From Photorhabdus sp. CRCIA-P01 (GTDB lineage: Bacteria > Pseudomonadota > Gammaproteobacteria > Enterobacterales > Enterobacteriaceae): a stretch of DNA of 64,000 bases. The notes beneath the pieces are model-generated. The model saw only the letters and a list, made by a program, of their open reading frames with translations, did not search any database and was not told the DNA's origin. Position 1 is the first letter of the stretch; each line of letters starts with the position of its first letter. The DNA lies in contig NZ_NMQR01000006.1 of assembly GCF_003545805.1 (NCBI RefSeq), positions 108,405-172,404 on the forward strand, given 5' to 3'. The position numbers and the translations under genes are program-made. This document shows, piece by piece, positions 40,336 to 50,524 of the stretch.

Positions 40336-41244
40336 TTATTTCAAATCATCGACATAACCCAAGCTACGTAGCGCTCGCTCATCATCAGCCCAACCCGCTT
40401 TAACTTTAACCCACAGTTCCAAGTGGATTTTTACATCAAACAACCTTTCCATATCTTGACGGGCTTCAATACCAATAGTCTTGATTTTACTGCCTTTATT
40501 ACCAATAACCATTTTCTTCTGACCTTCACGTTCAACCAGAATCAAACCGTGGATATTGTAACCACCGCGCTCATTCGCCACGAACTTCTCAATTTCAACC
40601 GTGACAGAATATGGCAATTCATCACCCAGAAAACGCATAAGCTTTTCTCGGATAATTTCAGAAGCCATAAACCGCTGAGAACGGTCAGTAATATAATCTT
40701 CCGGAAAATGATGAGCCGCTTTCGGTATATATCCGCGCACAATTTTAGCAATCGTATCGACATTCATGCCTTTTTCAGCGCTCATTGGGACAACATCAAG
40801 GAAACTCATCTGGTTACTGAGAAAACCAATATGTGGCAACAAGCTGGTTTTATCGGTCACGTTATCCACTTTATTAATAGCCAGCAAAACCGGACAACGC
40901 AAATTACGCAGCTTGTTCACTACCATTTCGTCATCCGGGGTCCAATGAGTCCCTTCAACAACAAAAATGACCAATTCCACATCACCGATAGAACTGCTGG
41001 CTGCTCGGTTCATCAGCCGATTGATCGCCCGTTTCTCTTCAATATGTAATCCAGGCGTATCCACATAAATAGTCTGATAAGCACCTTCAGTATGGATACC
41101 CATAATACGGTGACGGGTCGTCTGCGGTTTACGGGAAGTGATGGACACTTTCTGGCCTAAAAGCTGATTTAACAGCGTGGATTTTCCCACATTAGGCCGT
41201 CCAACTATTGCAACAAATCCGCAATAGGTTTCTTGTTCGCTCAT
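40336..41244 (-). CDS. era: GTPase Era
   Basis: An essential GTPase that binds the 3' end of 16S rRNA and helps 30S maturation. G1 is [12 protein letters not shown], followed by DTPG (G3) and NKVD (G4); the C-terminal KH domain includes [21 protein letters not shown] and GSKIKTIG. It has 302 residues. The start overlaps the rnc stop by four bases, the usual arrangement. Confidence 0.98.
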   Translation of the reverse strand: MSEQETYCGFVAIVGRPNVGKSTLLNQLLGQKVSITSRKPQTTRHRIMGIHTEGAYQTIYVDTPGLHIEEKRAINRLMNRAASSSIGDVELVIFVVEGTHWTPDDEMVVNKLRNLRCPVLLAINKVDNVTDKTSLLPHIGFLSNQMSFLDVVPMSAEKGMNVDTIAKIVRGYIPKAAHHFPEDYITDRSQRFMASEIIREKLMRFLGDELPYSVTVEIEKFVANERGGYNIHGLILVEREGQKKMVIGNKGSKIKTIGIEARQDMERLFDVKIHLELWVKVKAGWADDERALRSLGYVDDLK

Positions 41245-41921
41245 TCAAGCTCCAGTTGTTTTAATGCTTGCTCAGCCGCTGCCTGTTCCGCTTTGCGACG
41301 GCTGGAGCCTGTTCCTTTAACCGGCTGTTCAATACCGCTCACTTGACAGTGAATAGTAAATTCTTGATCGTGAGCTTCACCACGAACCATAACAACCAGA
41401 TATGATGGCAGAGGCAGATGATGCCCTTGCAAATATTCCTGTAAACGGGTTTTCGGATCTTTCTGTTTGTCGCCAGGGCTGATTTCATTCAGGCGGGTTT
41501 CGTACCATCTCAGAATAATTCTTTCAATAGTCTGAATATCGCTATCAAGGAAGATAGCACCAATCAGTGCTTCAACCGTATCAGCCAGTATTGATTCACG
41601 ACGGTAGCCGCCGCTTTTCAGTTCCCCCGGCCCCAAACGAAGGCATTCACCTAATTCAAATTCCCTTGCCAATTCAGCCAGCGTATTACCGCGCACCAAT
41701 GTGGCACGCATGCGGCTCATATCCCCCTCATCAACACGAGGAAAACGATGATACAACGCATTGGCAATAACAAAACTCAGGATTGAGTCACCAAGAAATT
41801 CCAGCCGCTCATTATGTTTACTGCTGGCACTACGATGAGTTAACGCTTGTATCAGCAAATCATGCTGCTCAAAAGTGTACCCCAGCTTACGCTGCAATCT
41901 GTTAATTACGATGGGATTCAT
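41241..41921 (-). CDS. rnc: Ribonuclease III
   Basis: Cuts double-stranded RNA in rRNA and mRNA processing. The catalytic signature [12 protein letters not shown] and the acidic [14 protein letters not shown] are in the N-terminal half; a double-stranded RNA-binding domain follows from about residue 155 ([34 protein letters not shown]). The 226-residue length equals that of E. coli. A hairpin in its leader could be a self-cleavage site. Confidence 0.98.
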   Translation of the reverse strand: MNPIVINRLQRKLGYTFEQHDLLIQALTHRSASSKHNERLEFLGDSILSFVIANALYHRFPRVDEGDMSRMRATLVRGNTLAELAREFELGECLRLGPGELKSGGYRRESILADTVEALIGAIFLDSDIQTIERIILRWYETRLNEISPGDKQKDPKTRLQEYLQGHHLPLPSYLVVMVRGEAHDQEFTIHCQVSGIEQPVKGTGSSRRKAEQAAAEQALKQLELE

Positions 41922-41959
41922 GTGCTACCAATATCGGTCAGAATTCGTCAAATAAAAAC

Positions 41960-42012
41960 GCACACGCAACAGACCTGTTACAGGAACCCCCCGACAAAAC
42001 TGTTGCGTTTGC
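41960..42012 (-). promoter_or_regulatory. Leader hairpin upstream of rnc, possible RNase III site
   Basis: On the minus strand GCAAACGCAACAG pairs with CTGTTGCGTGTGC, 13 positions with one mismatch, around a loop that contains a second small stem. It lies 40 to 90 bases before the rnc start. In E. coli the rnc leader has a stem that RNase III cuts to limit its own mRNA; this hairpin is in the same place. Confidence 0.5.
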
Positions 42013-42098
42013 ACTGGCCCCTTACAGGAGCCAGCCATTAAGTTTGGAAGGACATTCTACACTGCGAGTAAAATTAATGCTTCGCTAATATAAAAATA

Positions 42099-43079
42099 TT
42101 AATTAATTCCACCAATACGGCTGAAGCGAACTCCGGTAGGCCATTCCCCTTCCTGTTTTTCAAAACTCATCCAGATGGCTGAAGCGCGACCGACCAGATT
42201 TTTCTCAGGGACAAAGCCCCATGCACGGCTATCAGCGCTATTATCACGGTTATCGCCCATCATAAAATAGTGACCTTCGGGCACAATCCACATTCCCTCT
42301 GGCAAGCCAGGCTGACGGAAATTAGGTACCGATAGTACACCTGGAATCTCCAAAATATGATGGGTCACTGCGTCCAAATTCTCAATCCGTTCACCCTGCC
42401 GCATACTGTAAGGTGGCAACGTTTCTTCAACGGGGATTTGGAAAACACCTACCTTTCTCAAACTTTCACCATTGGAATCGACACCATATTGCTGCATTGT
42501 CCACTCACTTGGGAATAGTGAACCGTAAGAAACCGGTAATTCTTCCTGACAATTCCCTGTTTTGCTGCAATTAGAAAAAATACGCAACTCTTTCTTTGCC
42601 GGATCATAAATAATTTTATCACCGGGTAAACCAATCACCCGTTTGATGTAGTCAAGACTTGGATCCAACGGGTATTTAAATACAGCAACATCACCACGCT
42701 TTGGTGCGCCAGTCTTAATCAGTGTCGTTTGAGTGATAGGGTCTTTCAATCCGTATGAATATTTCTCTACCAGAATGAAATCACCTATCAATAAAGTCGG
42801 CATCATGGAACCCGATGGGATCTGAAAAGGCTCATAAACAAAAGAGCGCAGGATCAGAACCACGGCTAACACAGGAAAAATAGATGAACAGGTATCCACC
42901 CATGTTGGCTTGTTAATAGTCTCAGCCAGATGCTCCTGATCCATTGTACCTTCAGTCAGCTCCTGCAATCTGGCAAGTTTTTTCTTGCGCTCTGGTGCCC
43001 ATTTGAAACGATCAATACACCAAATAATGCCGGTGACTAACGTTGCCAGCGTTAGGATCAGGGCAAAAGTGTTAGCCAT
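42099..43079 (-). CDS. lepB: Signal peptidase I
   Basis: Removes signal peptides on the periplasmic face of the inner membrane. Two N-terminal membrane segments (about residues 3-21 and 65-79) anchor it. The catalytic dyad is Ser91 in PSGSMMPTLL and Lys146 in YIKRVIGLPGD, and the late motif GDNRDNSADSR is intact. At 326 residues it is close to E. coli LepB (324). It follows lepA by about 20 bases. Confidence 0.97.
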   Translation of the reverse strand: MANTFALILTLATLVTGIIWCIDRFKWAPERKKKLARLQELTEGTMDQEHLAETINKPTWVDTCSSIFPVLAVVLILRSFVYEPFQIPSGSMMPTLLIGDFILVEKYSYGLKDPITQTTLIKTGAPKRGDVAVFKYPLDPSLDYIKRVIGLPGDKIIYDPAKKELRIFSNCSKTGNCQEELPVSYGSLFPSEWTMQQYGVDSNGESLRKVGVFQIPVEETLPPYSMRQGERIENLDAVTHHILEIPGVLSVPNFRQPGLPEGMWIVPEGHYFMMGDNRDNSADSRAWGFVPEKNLVGRASAIWMSFEKQEGEWPTGVRFSRIGGIN

Positions 43080-43099
43080 TTAGACTCCTTACAAGCTTA

Positions 43100-44896
43100 T
43101 TAATTGTCTTTACCAACATGAAGAATGGCTAAGAAAGCTTCCTGTGGTAACTCAACGTTACCCACTTGTTTCATGCGTTTCTTACCCTCTTTCTGTTTCT
43201 GCAATAGCTTTTTCTTACGGCTGACGTCACCACCATAACACTTCGCCAAGACGTTTTTACGCAATTGCTTCACTGTTGAGCGAGCAATAATATGATTACC
43301 AATCGCAGCCTGAATTGCGATATCGAACTGCTGACGAGGAATAAGTTCTTTCATCTTCTCCACCAGTTCCCGGCCACGGTACTGTGCATTGCCACGGTGC
43401 GTAATCAACGCCAATGCATCAACTCGTTCAGTGTTAATCAATACATCCACACGAACCATATCAGATGACTGGAAACGAGTGAAATTATAATCCAGTGAAG
43501 CATAACCGCGAGAGGTAGATTTCAATCGATCGAAGAAGTCTAAAACCACTTCCGCCATCGGTATTTCGTAAGTCAGTGCAACCTGTTTACCGTGGTAAAC
43601 CATGTTAGTTTGCACCCCGCGCTTTTCAATACACAACGTAATGACATTCCCCAAATATTCCTGGGGCAACAACATATGACACTCGGCAATCGGCTCACGT
43701 AACTCTTCAATATTATTCAGTGGTGGCAGCTTAGATGGGCTGTCCACATAGAGAACATCGTGGCTGGTCGTTTTCACTTCATACACAACCGTTGGCGCAG
43801 TGGTAATGAGGTCAAGATCATATTCACGTTCCAGACGTTCCTGAATGATCTCCATATGTAGCAGGCCAAGGAAACCACAACGGAAACCAAAACCGAGTGC
43901 AGTCGAGCTTTCCGGTTCATAGAACAAGGATGCGTCATTCAGACTTAACTTACCCAATGCATCACGGAATCCCTCATAATCATCAGAGCTGATAGGAAAC
44001 AACCCAGCATAAACCTGTGGCTTGACTTTCTTAAAGCCTGGGAGTGGTTTTTGCGCTGGCTGCCGGGCCAGCGTCAATGTATCCCCCACGGGCGCACCAA
44101 GAATGTCTTTAATCGCACACACCAGCCAACCCACTTCACCACAACCCAGTACATCGCGGTCAACACGCTTAGGTGTGAAAATTCCAAGACGATCAGCGTT
44201 ATACACCTGACCGGTACTCATCACCTTGATTTTGTCACCCTTACGCAGGGTACCGTTTTTAATCCGAACCAGAGAGACAACACCAAGGTAGTTATCAAAC
44301 CATGAGTCGATAATAAGTGCCTGTAATGGCGCATCAGGATCGCCTTCTGGTGCGGAAATCTCTTTAACCAAGCGCTCAATGACATCTTGTACACCAACAC
44401 CCGTTTTGGCTGAACAGCGCACTGCATCAGTAGCATCAATACCGACAATATCTTCGATCTCTTCCGCTACACGCTCAGGCTCCGCCGCCGGCAAATCGAT
44501 TTTATTCAGAACAGGAACAACTTCTAGATCCATATCCAACGCGGTATAACAGTTAGCCAGCGTCTGGGCTTCCACTCCCTGTCCAGCATCAACCACCAGC
44601 AATGCCCCTTCACAGGCAGCTAGTGAACGGGAAACTTCATATGAGAAATCAACGTGCCCCGGCGTATCGATAAAGTTTAATTGATAGAGTTGCCCATCAT
44701 TCGCCTTGTAATCCAAGGTAACACTCTGGGCCTTAATGGTGATACCACGCTCACGCTCAAGATCCATTGAATCTAGCACTTGCTCTGCCATCTCACGATC
44801 TGTTAAGCCACCACAAATTTGAATAATACGGTCAGATAACGTCGACTTACCGTGGTCAATGTGAGCAATAATGGAGAAATTTCGTATTTGCTTCAT
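43100..44896 (-). CDS. lepA: Elongation factor 4 (LepA)
   Basis: A ribosomal GTPase that acts in translation initiation or back-translocation under stress. GTPase motifs are [17 protein letters not shown] and NKIDLP; the LepA-specific C-terminal domain includes [20 protein letters not shown]. The start [19 protein letters not shown] gives 598 residues, like E. coli (599). An upstream ATG would add 40 residues of unrelated sequence and is rejected. First gene of the lepA-lepB pair. Confidence 0.98.
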   Translation of the reverse strand: MKQIRNFSIIAHIDHGKSTLSDRIIQICGGLTDREMAEQVLDSMDLERERGITIKAQSVTLDYKANDGQLYQLNFIDTPGHVDFSYEVSRSLAACEGALLVVDAGQGVEAQTLANCYTALDMDLEVVPVLNKIDLPAAEPERVAEEIEDIVGIDATDAVRCSAKTGVGVQDVIERLVKEISAPEGDPDAPLQALIIDSWFDNYLGVVSLVRIKNGTLRKGDKIKVMSTGQVYNADRLGIFTPKRVDRDVLGCGEVGWLVCAIKDILGAPVGDTLTLARQPAQKPLPGFKKVKPQVYAGLFPISSDDYEGFRDALGKLSLNDASLFYEPESSTALGFGFRCGFLGLLHMEIIQERLEREYDLDLITTAPTVVYEVKTTSHDVLYVDSPSKLPPLNNIEELREPIAECHMLLPQEYLGNVITLCIEKRGVQTNMVYHGKQVALTYEIPMAEVVLDFFDRLKSTSRGYASLDYNFTRFQSSDMVRVDVLINTERVDALALITHRGNAQYRGRELVEKMKELIPRQQFDIAIQAAIGNHIIARSTVKQLRKNVLAKCYGGDVSRKKKLLQKQKEGKKRMKQVGNVELPQEAFLAILHVGKDN

Positions 44897-45094
44897 TATA
44901 AATATTTTTCTGCCTTGATATTTCTGAATCATTCGCCTAATGGACACGCAGAGGGACATAAAGCGACGGTTTATTAGGTCGGCCACCGGCCTGAAAGGCT
45001 GTATTCTACATGCCAAATCTACGAAAACCTAGTCATGCCTGCGGCTTTAAAGTATGAGTTAGTAAATTAAATGCTTTGGATGATTAAAACAGAT

Positions 45095-45559
45095 TTATTC
45101 CCGATGCTGAATGTGAATGGCATCAGGAGGCAAGCCGATTTGTAAAACGACAGGTTGATATTCCTGACGATTATCCCAGTAAGTGGCAATTCCGCGGGCA
45201 AAGAAGAATCCTAACGCGCCGCCTAAAACACCACCACAAAACACCCATAATTGATTGGTCACCCATAACTGAAAAAGTGCACCACCAAGGAATAGCCCAA
45301 TAAGCGGAGTCAGATAAACCAGCAATGCCGAACGCAACAAGCTCCCTTCCGGGATCCCAACTTCCACTTTTTGCCCTGGTTGCAACGGTTGTAAAATCTC
45401 AAGTTCAAGCTGATGTATGCCATCAGGCCCTAATTTATTAAGTAAGTAAGAACCACACGTTGCTCGCGCCTGACAACTGCCACAACCAGAAGAGGAACCA
45501 TAACGTAATAATGCCCGTCCCTGTTGCCAGTGAATTACTGTTGCCCACTCTTTAACCAT
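45095..45559 (-). CDS. rseC: SoxR-reducing / sigma-E regulator RseC
   Basis: An inner-membrane protein with an N-terminal cysteine cluster (GCGSCQARATCGSYLL), expected to bind a metal or iron-sulphur centre, and two membrane segments (about 70-118). It is linked to reduction of SoxR and, weakly, to sigma-E control. The 154 residues fit the family. It shares one base with the rseB stop codon. Confidence 0.94.
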   Translation of the reverse strand: MVKEWATVIHWQQGRALLRYGSSSGCGSCQARATCGSYLLNKLGPDGIHQLELEILQPLQPGQKVEVGIPEGSLLRSALLVYLTPLIGLFLGGALFQLWVTNQLWVFCGGVLGGALGFFFARGIATYWDNRQEYQPVVLQIGLPPDAIHIQHRE

Positions 45560-46515
45560 CAGTCAGCTCCTATAAATGCGACACCAGCGGCGATACGCTT
45601 GGCAGTCGCCAATGGTAATTCACCAATAATTGTCACCTCATTTGCGCCACGTATTGCACTATAAATCGTGCGGGCCCCACGACGAAGAGGATATTCCAAC
45701 TTACCGGTTTTATCAGCATTAGTCACATTCACAGAAAAGCTAAATAAACCATCACTGAACATCATAGATTCAAGTGTGCCACTATTTGACAATTTACGAC
45801 GGTTACGCGAAACCTCAATGAAACCAGCCGGCAATTTACCCACTTTCCAATTGAATATAACCTTCTCCGACGGTGAAATGACCAGCATTGGTGGCATATT
45901 CAAACGAGTAATCACACTCATTGCATCATTGATATCCCCACCGATGGTAGAAGAAACAACCCTAAATTGTTCCAGTGCCTCACTATCACGATCAAGTAAA
46001 TCAATACGTAATGGTAAATGAGTTTCTTCGTCGATCAGTAAGATATAATTATAACGCACTTCATCTTTAGAGGTGATGCGTACAACCCGACAAGGTCTAT
46101 CACCGATATGGGTACGACCAACATCAATGAAATTGTAATATTTTTTCAACTGATTGAAGTTAGCAAAAATGACGGCCGGTAAATAATCAATAATATGATT
46201 ACCGCTAAGACTGAAAGCATCCAATCCAGGTTCAAAATAACTGATCTCATTACCACGCTGGACAATCTCCCTACGAGAACCATCCATCTGCATAATTTGA
46301 GCGATTGGAATACCGTCGATAACGGCGTGGCGATAACGAACTAAGACAATAGCCTGCTGGTTGAGATTAATAAAAGCAAGCTCGTAAGTTAGAGACTGAG
46401 TGGCATTACCCATCGCCTGCAACAAAACCTCAGCGCTGCTGAGCTGCGCCGAGGCTTGTAAAGGAGCAAACAGGCTGCCCGCCAGCAAACAGACGGAGAA
46501 CCAAATATGTTTCAT
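45559..46515 (-). CDS. rseB: Sigma-E regulatory protein RseB
   Basis: A periplasmic protein that binds RseA and shields it from DegS until lipopolysaccharide or mislocalised lipoproteins displace it. An N-terminal signal peptide (MKHIWFSVCLLAGSLFAPLQ, cut after ASA) is followed by the MucB/RseB fold. The length of 318 residues equals that of E. coli. It starts five bases after rseA ends. Confidence 0.96.
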   Translation of the reverse strand: MKHIWFSVCLLAGSLFAPLQASAQLSSAEVLLQAMGNATQSLTYELAFINLNQQAIVLVRYRHAVIDGIPIAQIMQMDGSRREIVQRGNEISYFEPGLDAFSLSGNHIIDYLPAVIFANFNQLKKYYNFIDVGRTHIGDRPCRVVRITSKDEVRYNYILLIDEETHLPLRIDLLDRDSEALEQFRVVSSTIGGDINDAMSVITRLNMPPMLVISPSEKVIFNWKVGKLPAGFIEVSRNRRKLSNSGTLESMMFSDGLFSFSVNVTNADKTGKLEYPLRRGARTIYSAIRGANEVTIIGELPLATAKRIAAGVAFIGAD

Positions 46516-46520
46516 TACTG

Positions 46521-47171
46521 CTATTGTGTTCCTAAAGATTGCGTTCCGGGAACCGGAATAGCAACCTGTGGTGAAATTCCCCGCTCATCATTTTGCTTAA
46601 AATGCACACGGCGATCGAGTTCATATTGTTGCAGCATGATGTTAATACGTTTATTACGCTCCTGCATTTGAATGCGTTGATCATTGCCAAATACATCATC
46701 ACCGGAAGGCACTCCCAAACTCACCGGAGAAGCCGATCCCATCATTGGCAAGGTGTTAAATGCCGGCGTATCAGCTTGATATTCAAGATCCTCAGCACTA
46801 TGACTGTTGTACTGTTGTACACCTACCAATACTGCTAGCGAAACACAGGCTGCAACACCCACTTGAGTCATTTGATTCACCCAAGGGCGAAGCTTGTGCC
46901 AGAACGGCATTTTTTGCCAGGTTTCTGGTTGAGGCTGAGATTCAGGAACAGCCCCAAGGTTAGAATGAACTGGCTCTTTTTCAAGTGCCAATGCAACCCG
47001 GCTAGCAATATCCATATGCAATACTTCCGTCACATCACCTCGCAATGTGTCACGGATCAAGTGGTAATTTTCCCAGTGTTTCTGCATAACAGAATCTTTA
47101 GACAAAATACTAACGACTTCACTATCAAGAGTTTCGCCATCCATCAGTGCGGAAAGTTTTTCTCTTTGCAT
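46521..47171 (-). CDS. rseA: Anti-sigma-E factor RseA
   Basis: A single-pass inner-membrane protein whose cytoplasmic N-terminus (MQREKLSALMDGETLDSEVV) binds and silences RpoE and whose periplasmic part is cut by DegS, then RseP. One membrane segment is visible at about 100-120 (QVGVAACVSLAVLVGV). The 216-residue length fits E. coli. Confidence 0.96.
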   Translation of the reverse strand: MQREKLSALMDGETLDSEVVSILSKDSVMQKHWENYHLIRDTLRGDVTEVLHMDIASRVALALEKEPVHSNLGAVPESQPQPETWQKMPFWHKLRPWVNQMTQVGVAACVSLAVLVGVQQYNSHSAEDLEYQADTPAFNTLPMMGSASPVSLGVPSGDDVFGNDQRIQMQERNKRINIMLQQYELDRRVHFKQNDERGISPQVAIPVPGTQSLGTQ

Positions 47172-47210
47172 GCCAAAGTACCCTTCAGTATTGTTCCACT
47201 ATTTTTAATT

Positions 47211-47780
47211 TTAAATCAGTGGTTGAATTTTATCATCAATGGCTTCCCTTGCACGGAAGATACGGGAACGAACCGTACCTACCGGACAATCCATAATGGC
47301 AGCTATTTCCTCATAGCTTAACCCATCTAATTCCCTTAGCGTTATTGCCATTCGCAAATCTTCAGGAAGAGATTCAATGGTTCGGAAAACCACCTGCCTT
47401 AATTCTTCTGACAACATTAAATTCTCAGGGTTCGAAATTTCTTTTAGTGCATTTGAAGTTTCATAATTTTCTGCGTCACTGGCATCCAAATCACTGGATG
47501 GAGGACGGCGCCCTTGAGAAACCAAATAATTCTTCGCAGTGTTGACTGCAATACGATACAACCAAGTATAAAAAGCACTATCGCCACGAAACGAAGCCAA
47601 TGCCCGATAGGCTTTAATAAATGCCTCCTGAGCAACGTCGGGCACATCACCCTGCGGAATATAGCGGGATACAAGGCTCGCCACTTTATGCTGATATCTG
47701 ACTACCAGTAGGTTAAACGCCTGTTGGTCACCTTTCTGCACTCGTTCGACCAGCATTTGATCCGTTAACTGCTCGCTCAT
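47211..47780 (-). CDS. rpoE: Sigma factor RpoE (sigma-E)
   Basis: The envelope-stress sigma factor of the ECF class. Region 2 (NLLVVRYQHKVASLVSRYI, DVAQEAFIKAYRAL, FYTWLYRIAVNTAKN) and region 4 (LPEDLRMAITLRELDGLSYE, IMDCPVGTVRSRIFRAR) are intact. It has 189 residues, two fewer than E. coli at the C-terminal end. It leads rpoE-rseA-rseB-rseC and is preceded by its own type of promoter, so it activates itself. Confidence 0.98.
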   Translation of the reverse strand: MSEQLTDQMLVERVQKGDQQAFNLLVVRYQHKVASLVSRYIPQGDVPDVAQEAFIKAYRALASFRGDSAFYTWLYRIAVNTAKNYLVSQGRRPPSSDLDASDAENYETSNALKEISNPENLMLSEELRQVVFRTIESLPEDLRMAITLRELDGLSYEEIAAIMDCPVGTVRSRIFRAREAIDDKIQPLI

Positions 47781-47862
47781 CCGAGGTTAAATCTCCCGAA
47801 GCAAAGCTCCACATTGATATTTACTGAACTAACCATGATGTCCTATTTCCGAGCAAGCATGA

Positions 47863-47890
47863 CTTTGAGTAATAAAATTCTGCGAAGTTC
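47863..47890 (-). promoter_or_regulatory. Sigma-E promoter of rpoE
   Basis: On the minus strand GAACTT, a 16-base spacer and TCAAA match the sigma-E consensus (GAACTT-N16-TCNNA). It lies about 85 bases upstream of the rpoE start, consistent with autoregulation. Confidence 0.8.
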
Positions 47891-47983
47891 AATTTCTGTC
47901 ATCATTTTGTTGCAATCATAGCCTTTATCATATCTGATAGGCTAACATGATTTTTACCCATCTTCATTCATACATCATCAATT

Positions 47984-49588
47984 ATGCAATCATTATTCTC
48001 TCAACATTACAGCGATATACTTATTATAGGCAGCGGTGTCGCCGGCCTATCTCTGGCTTTACGACTCGCCTCACAATATAAAGTCACTGTATTAAGTAAG
48101 AGTATTCTTAGCGAAGGTGCATCTTATTATGCACAGGGTGGTATCGCCGCTGTATTCGATAAAACAGACAGTATCGCATCTCATGTTGAAGATACCCTGA
48201 TCGCCGGAGCAGGGCTTTGCGATAAAAACGCTGTTGAATTTATCACCATCAATGCCCGTCATTGCGTGCAATGGTTGGTTGATCAAGGTGTTATGTTTGA
48301 TACAGAAACCAACGAAGATGGAGAAAAACAATATCATCTGACCCGTGAAGGTGGTCACAGCCATCGCCGTATTCTGCATCATGCTGATACAACCGGCAAA
48401 GAAGTAGAAACGACACTGGTTGATAAAGCGATGTCTCATCCGAATATCACGGTGAGAGAGCGCTGCAATGCAGTTGATTTAATTACGTCAAATAAGGCCC
48501 GGTTAGGTGGTGATAACCGAGTCATCGGCGCTTATATCTGGAATCGCCAACAAGAACAGGTGGAAACTTATCGCGCTAAGGTTGTTGTACTGGCAACAGG
48601 CGGCGCAGCTAAAGTCTATCAATATACGACAAATCCCGATATCTCATCCGGTGATGGCATTGCAATGGCATGGCGTGCAGGCTGCCGTATCGCCAATTTG
48701 GAATTTAACCAGTTTCACCCGACCTGCCTGTTTCATCCACAGGCGCGCAATTTCCTATTGACAGAAGCCCTACGAGGTGAAGGTGCATATCTAAAACGCC
48801 CAGATGGCAGCCGCTTTATGCCTGATTTTGATGAACGTGCTGAACTAGCCCCTCGCGATATCGTAGCACGAGCGATTGACCACGAAATGAAACGCCTTGG
48901 TGCTGACTGCATGTTTCTAGATATTAGCCATAAACCAGCGGATTTCATTATCCAGCATTTTCCAATGATTTATGAAAAATTACTGACAATGGGCTTCGAT
49001 CTAACAAAAGAGCCGATTCCAATCGTTCCTGCCGCGCATTACACCTGCGGTGGTATTGTTGTCGATCATCAGGGACATACTGACCTCAACAACTTATATG
49101 CTATCGGTGAAGTCAGCTATACGGGTCTGCACGGCGCAAATCGTATGGCATCTAACTCTCTGCTGGAATGCCTGGTGTCTGGCTGGTCTGCTGCCGAGGA
49201 TATCCAACAACAGATTGAAACAATAGAAGAAGTACCGCAACTTCCCTTCTGGGATGAAAGCCGGGTTGACAATTCAGATGAACAGGTCATCATTCAGCAC
49301 AACTGGCACGAATTACGTCTATTTATGTGGGATTACGTCGGCATTGTGCGTACAACCAAACGCCTGGAACGCGCACTGCGCCGTATTAATATGCTGCAAC
49401 AGGAAATTCACGATTATTATTCCAATTTCAGGATTTCCAACAATCTGCTGGAATTACGAAATCTGGTGCAAATCGCTGAATTAATCGTACGTTGTGCGCT
49501 AGAAAGAAAAGAGAGTCGAGGTCTGCATTTCACACTGGATTATCCCGATTTACTGCCAGAATCAAAACCAACGATTCTGACACCCTGA
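47984..49588 (+). CDS. nadB: L-aspartate oxidase
   Basis: The first step of de novo NAD synthesis, oxidising aspartate to iminoaspartate with FAD. The dinucleotide-binding motif is [19 protein letters not shown] at the N-terminus; succinate-dehydrogenase-type active-site features include [24 protein letters not shown] and [12 protein letters not shown]. It has 534 residues (E. coli 540). Divergent from rpoE, as in E. coli. Confidence 0.97.
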   Translation: MQSLFSQHYSDILIIGSGVAGLSLALRLASQYKVTVLSKSILSEGASYYAQGGIAAVFDKTDSIASHVEDTLIAGAGLCDKNAVEFITINARHCVQWLVDQGVMFDTETNEDGEKQYHLTREGGHSHRRILHHADTTGKEVETTLVDKAMSHPNITVRERCNAVDLITSNKARLGGDNRVIGAYIWNRQQEQVETYRAKVVVLATGGAAKVYQYTTNPDISSGDGIAMAWRAGCRIANLEFNQFHPTCLFHPQARNFLLTEALRGEGAYLKRPDGSRFMPDFDERAELAPRDIVARAIDHEMKRLGADCMFLDISHKPADFIIQHFPMIYEKLLTMGFDLTKEPIPIVPAAHYTCGGIVVDHQGHTDLNNLYAIGEVSYTGLHGANRMASNSLLECLVSGWSAAEDIQQQIETIEEVPQLPFWDESRVDNSDEQVIIQHNWHELRLFMWDYVGIVRTTKRLERALRRINMLQQEIHDYYSNFRISNNLLELRNLVQIAELIVRCALERKESRGLHFTLDYPDLLPESKPTILTP

Positions 49589-49609
49589 TTTTTGCTGGCA
49601 AAACCTCCG

Positions 49610-49635
49610 CATAACCACGCTCCGGCGTGATTATG
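49610..49635. terminator. Hairpin between nadB and trmN6
   Basis: CATAACCACGC pairs with GCGTGATTATG around TCCG, with one mismatch. It lies between two genes that converge, so it may serve both. No strong T run is seen. Confidence 0.5.
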
Positions 49636-49636
49636 T

Positions 49637-50371
49637 TCAATAATAGAGATAGAAATCCGTCACCAATTGCTGAAATTCTTGCGTATATGCACCGTCTAGC
49701 TGACGAATAGTCAATTCACTGATTAAACCCGTTTTTTCCTTACGGGAAAATGCCAATAACACCCGATGCAACGGTTTGCCTTGCCTATCGCGGATGTTGA
49801 CCCGATGATGGGAAAACCAACCCAGATGATATGCCATTGTTTCAAATTCCTCACCAATGGCATATGGCAATACCACACAAAACAGGCCATCCGGTGTAAT
49901 CAATGTCTCTGCATATTGTAATAACCGCTGGTGAGTCAGCGACCCCGTATAACGAGCCTGTTCCCTTGCCTCATTTCGACAAGCAACAGCCAGTTCAAAA
50001 TAGGGTGGATTACTGACAATTAAGTCATAACACTGTGAATACCGTTTAGCAAAATCACCAATATTCTGCGGATAAACATCTATTTTTCTCCGCCACGGAG
50101 ATTGTTCTGCATTATCTTGTGCCTGCAATGCAGCCTCGGTATCCAGCTCCACGGCGTCAATTTTAGTATTTTCATCCGTACGCTGTGCTAGCATCAACGC
50201 AATGAGTCCGCTGCCACAACCAATATCTAAAATCGCTTTTTTGCCACTCACCGGAGCCCATGCCCCCAATAAAACGCCATCAGTCCCGACTTTCATCGCA
50301 CACCGATCATGACCAACAAAAAATTGCTTGAAAGTAAATCCGTCCCGGCGTAAAGGTCGTTTCTGTTTCAA
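49637..50371 (-). CDS. trmN6: tRNA1(Val) adenine-37 N6-methyltransferase
   Basis: Methylates A37 of tRNA-Val. The S-adenosylmethionine motif I is ILDIGCGSGLIALMLA and the catalytic motif is SNPPYF, as expected for an amino-methyltransferase. It has 244 residues, like E. coli YfiC/TrmN6. Transcribed away from srmB, in the enteric order. Confidence 0.94.
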   Translation of the reverse strand: MKQKRPLRRDGFTFKQFFVGHDRCAMKVGTDGVLLGAWAPVSGKKAILDIGCGSGLIALMLAQRTDENTKIDAVELDTEAALQAQDNAEQSPWRRKIDVYPQNIGDFAKRYSQCYDLIVSNPPYFELAVACRNEAREQARYTGSLTHQRLLQYAETLITPDGLFCVVLPYAIGEEFETMAYHLGWFSHHRVNIRDRQGKPLHRVLLAFSRKEKTGLISELTIRQLDGAYTQEFQQLVTDFYLYY

Positions 50372-50524
50372 ATTAATAACCTACATCAGTTAGCACAAAA
50401 AAATTTCGCCATAGGATAAAGGTTATTATGTTTCGGTAAAAGCTATCTACCTTAACTAACCACTTTAATAGATGAACAATACGCCCAACCTGTTTATAAT
50501 CGGCGACCTAAACAGAGGTGTATA

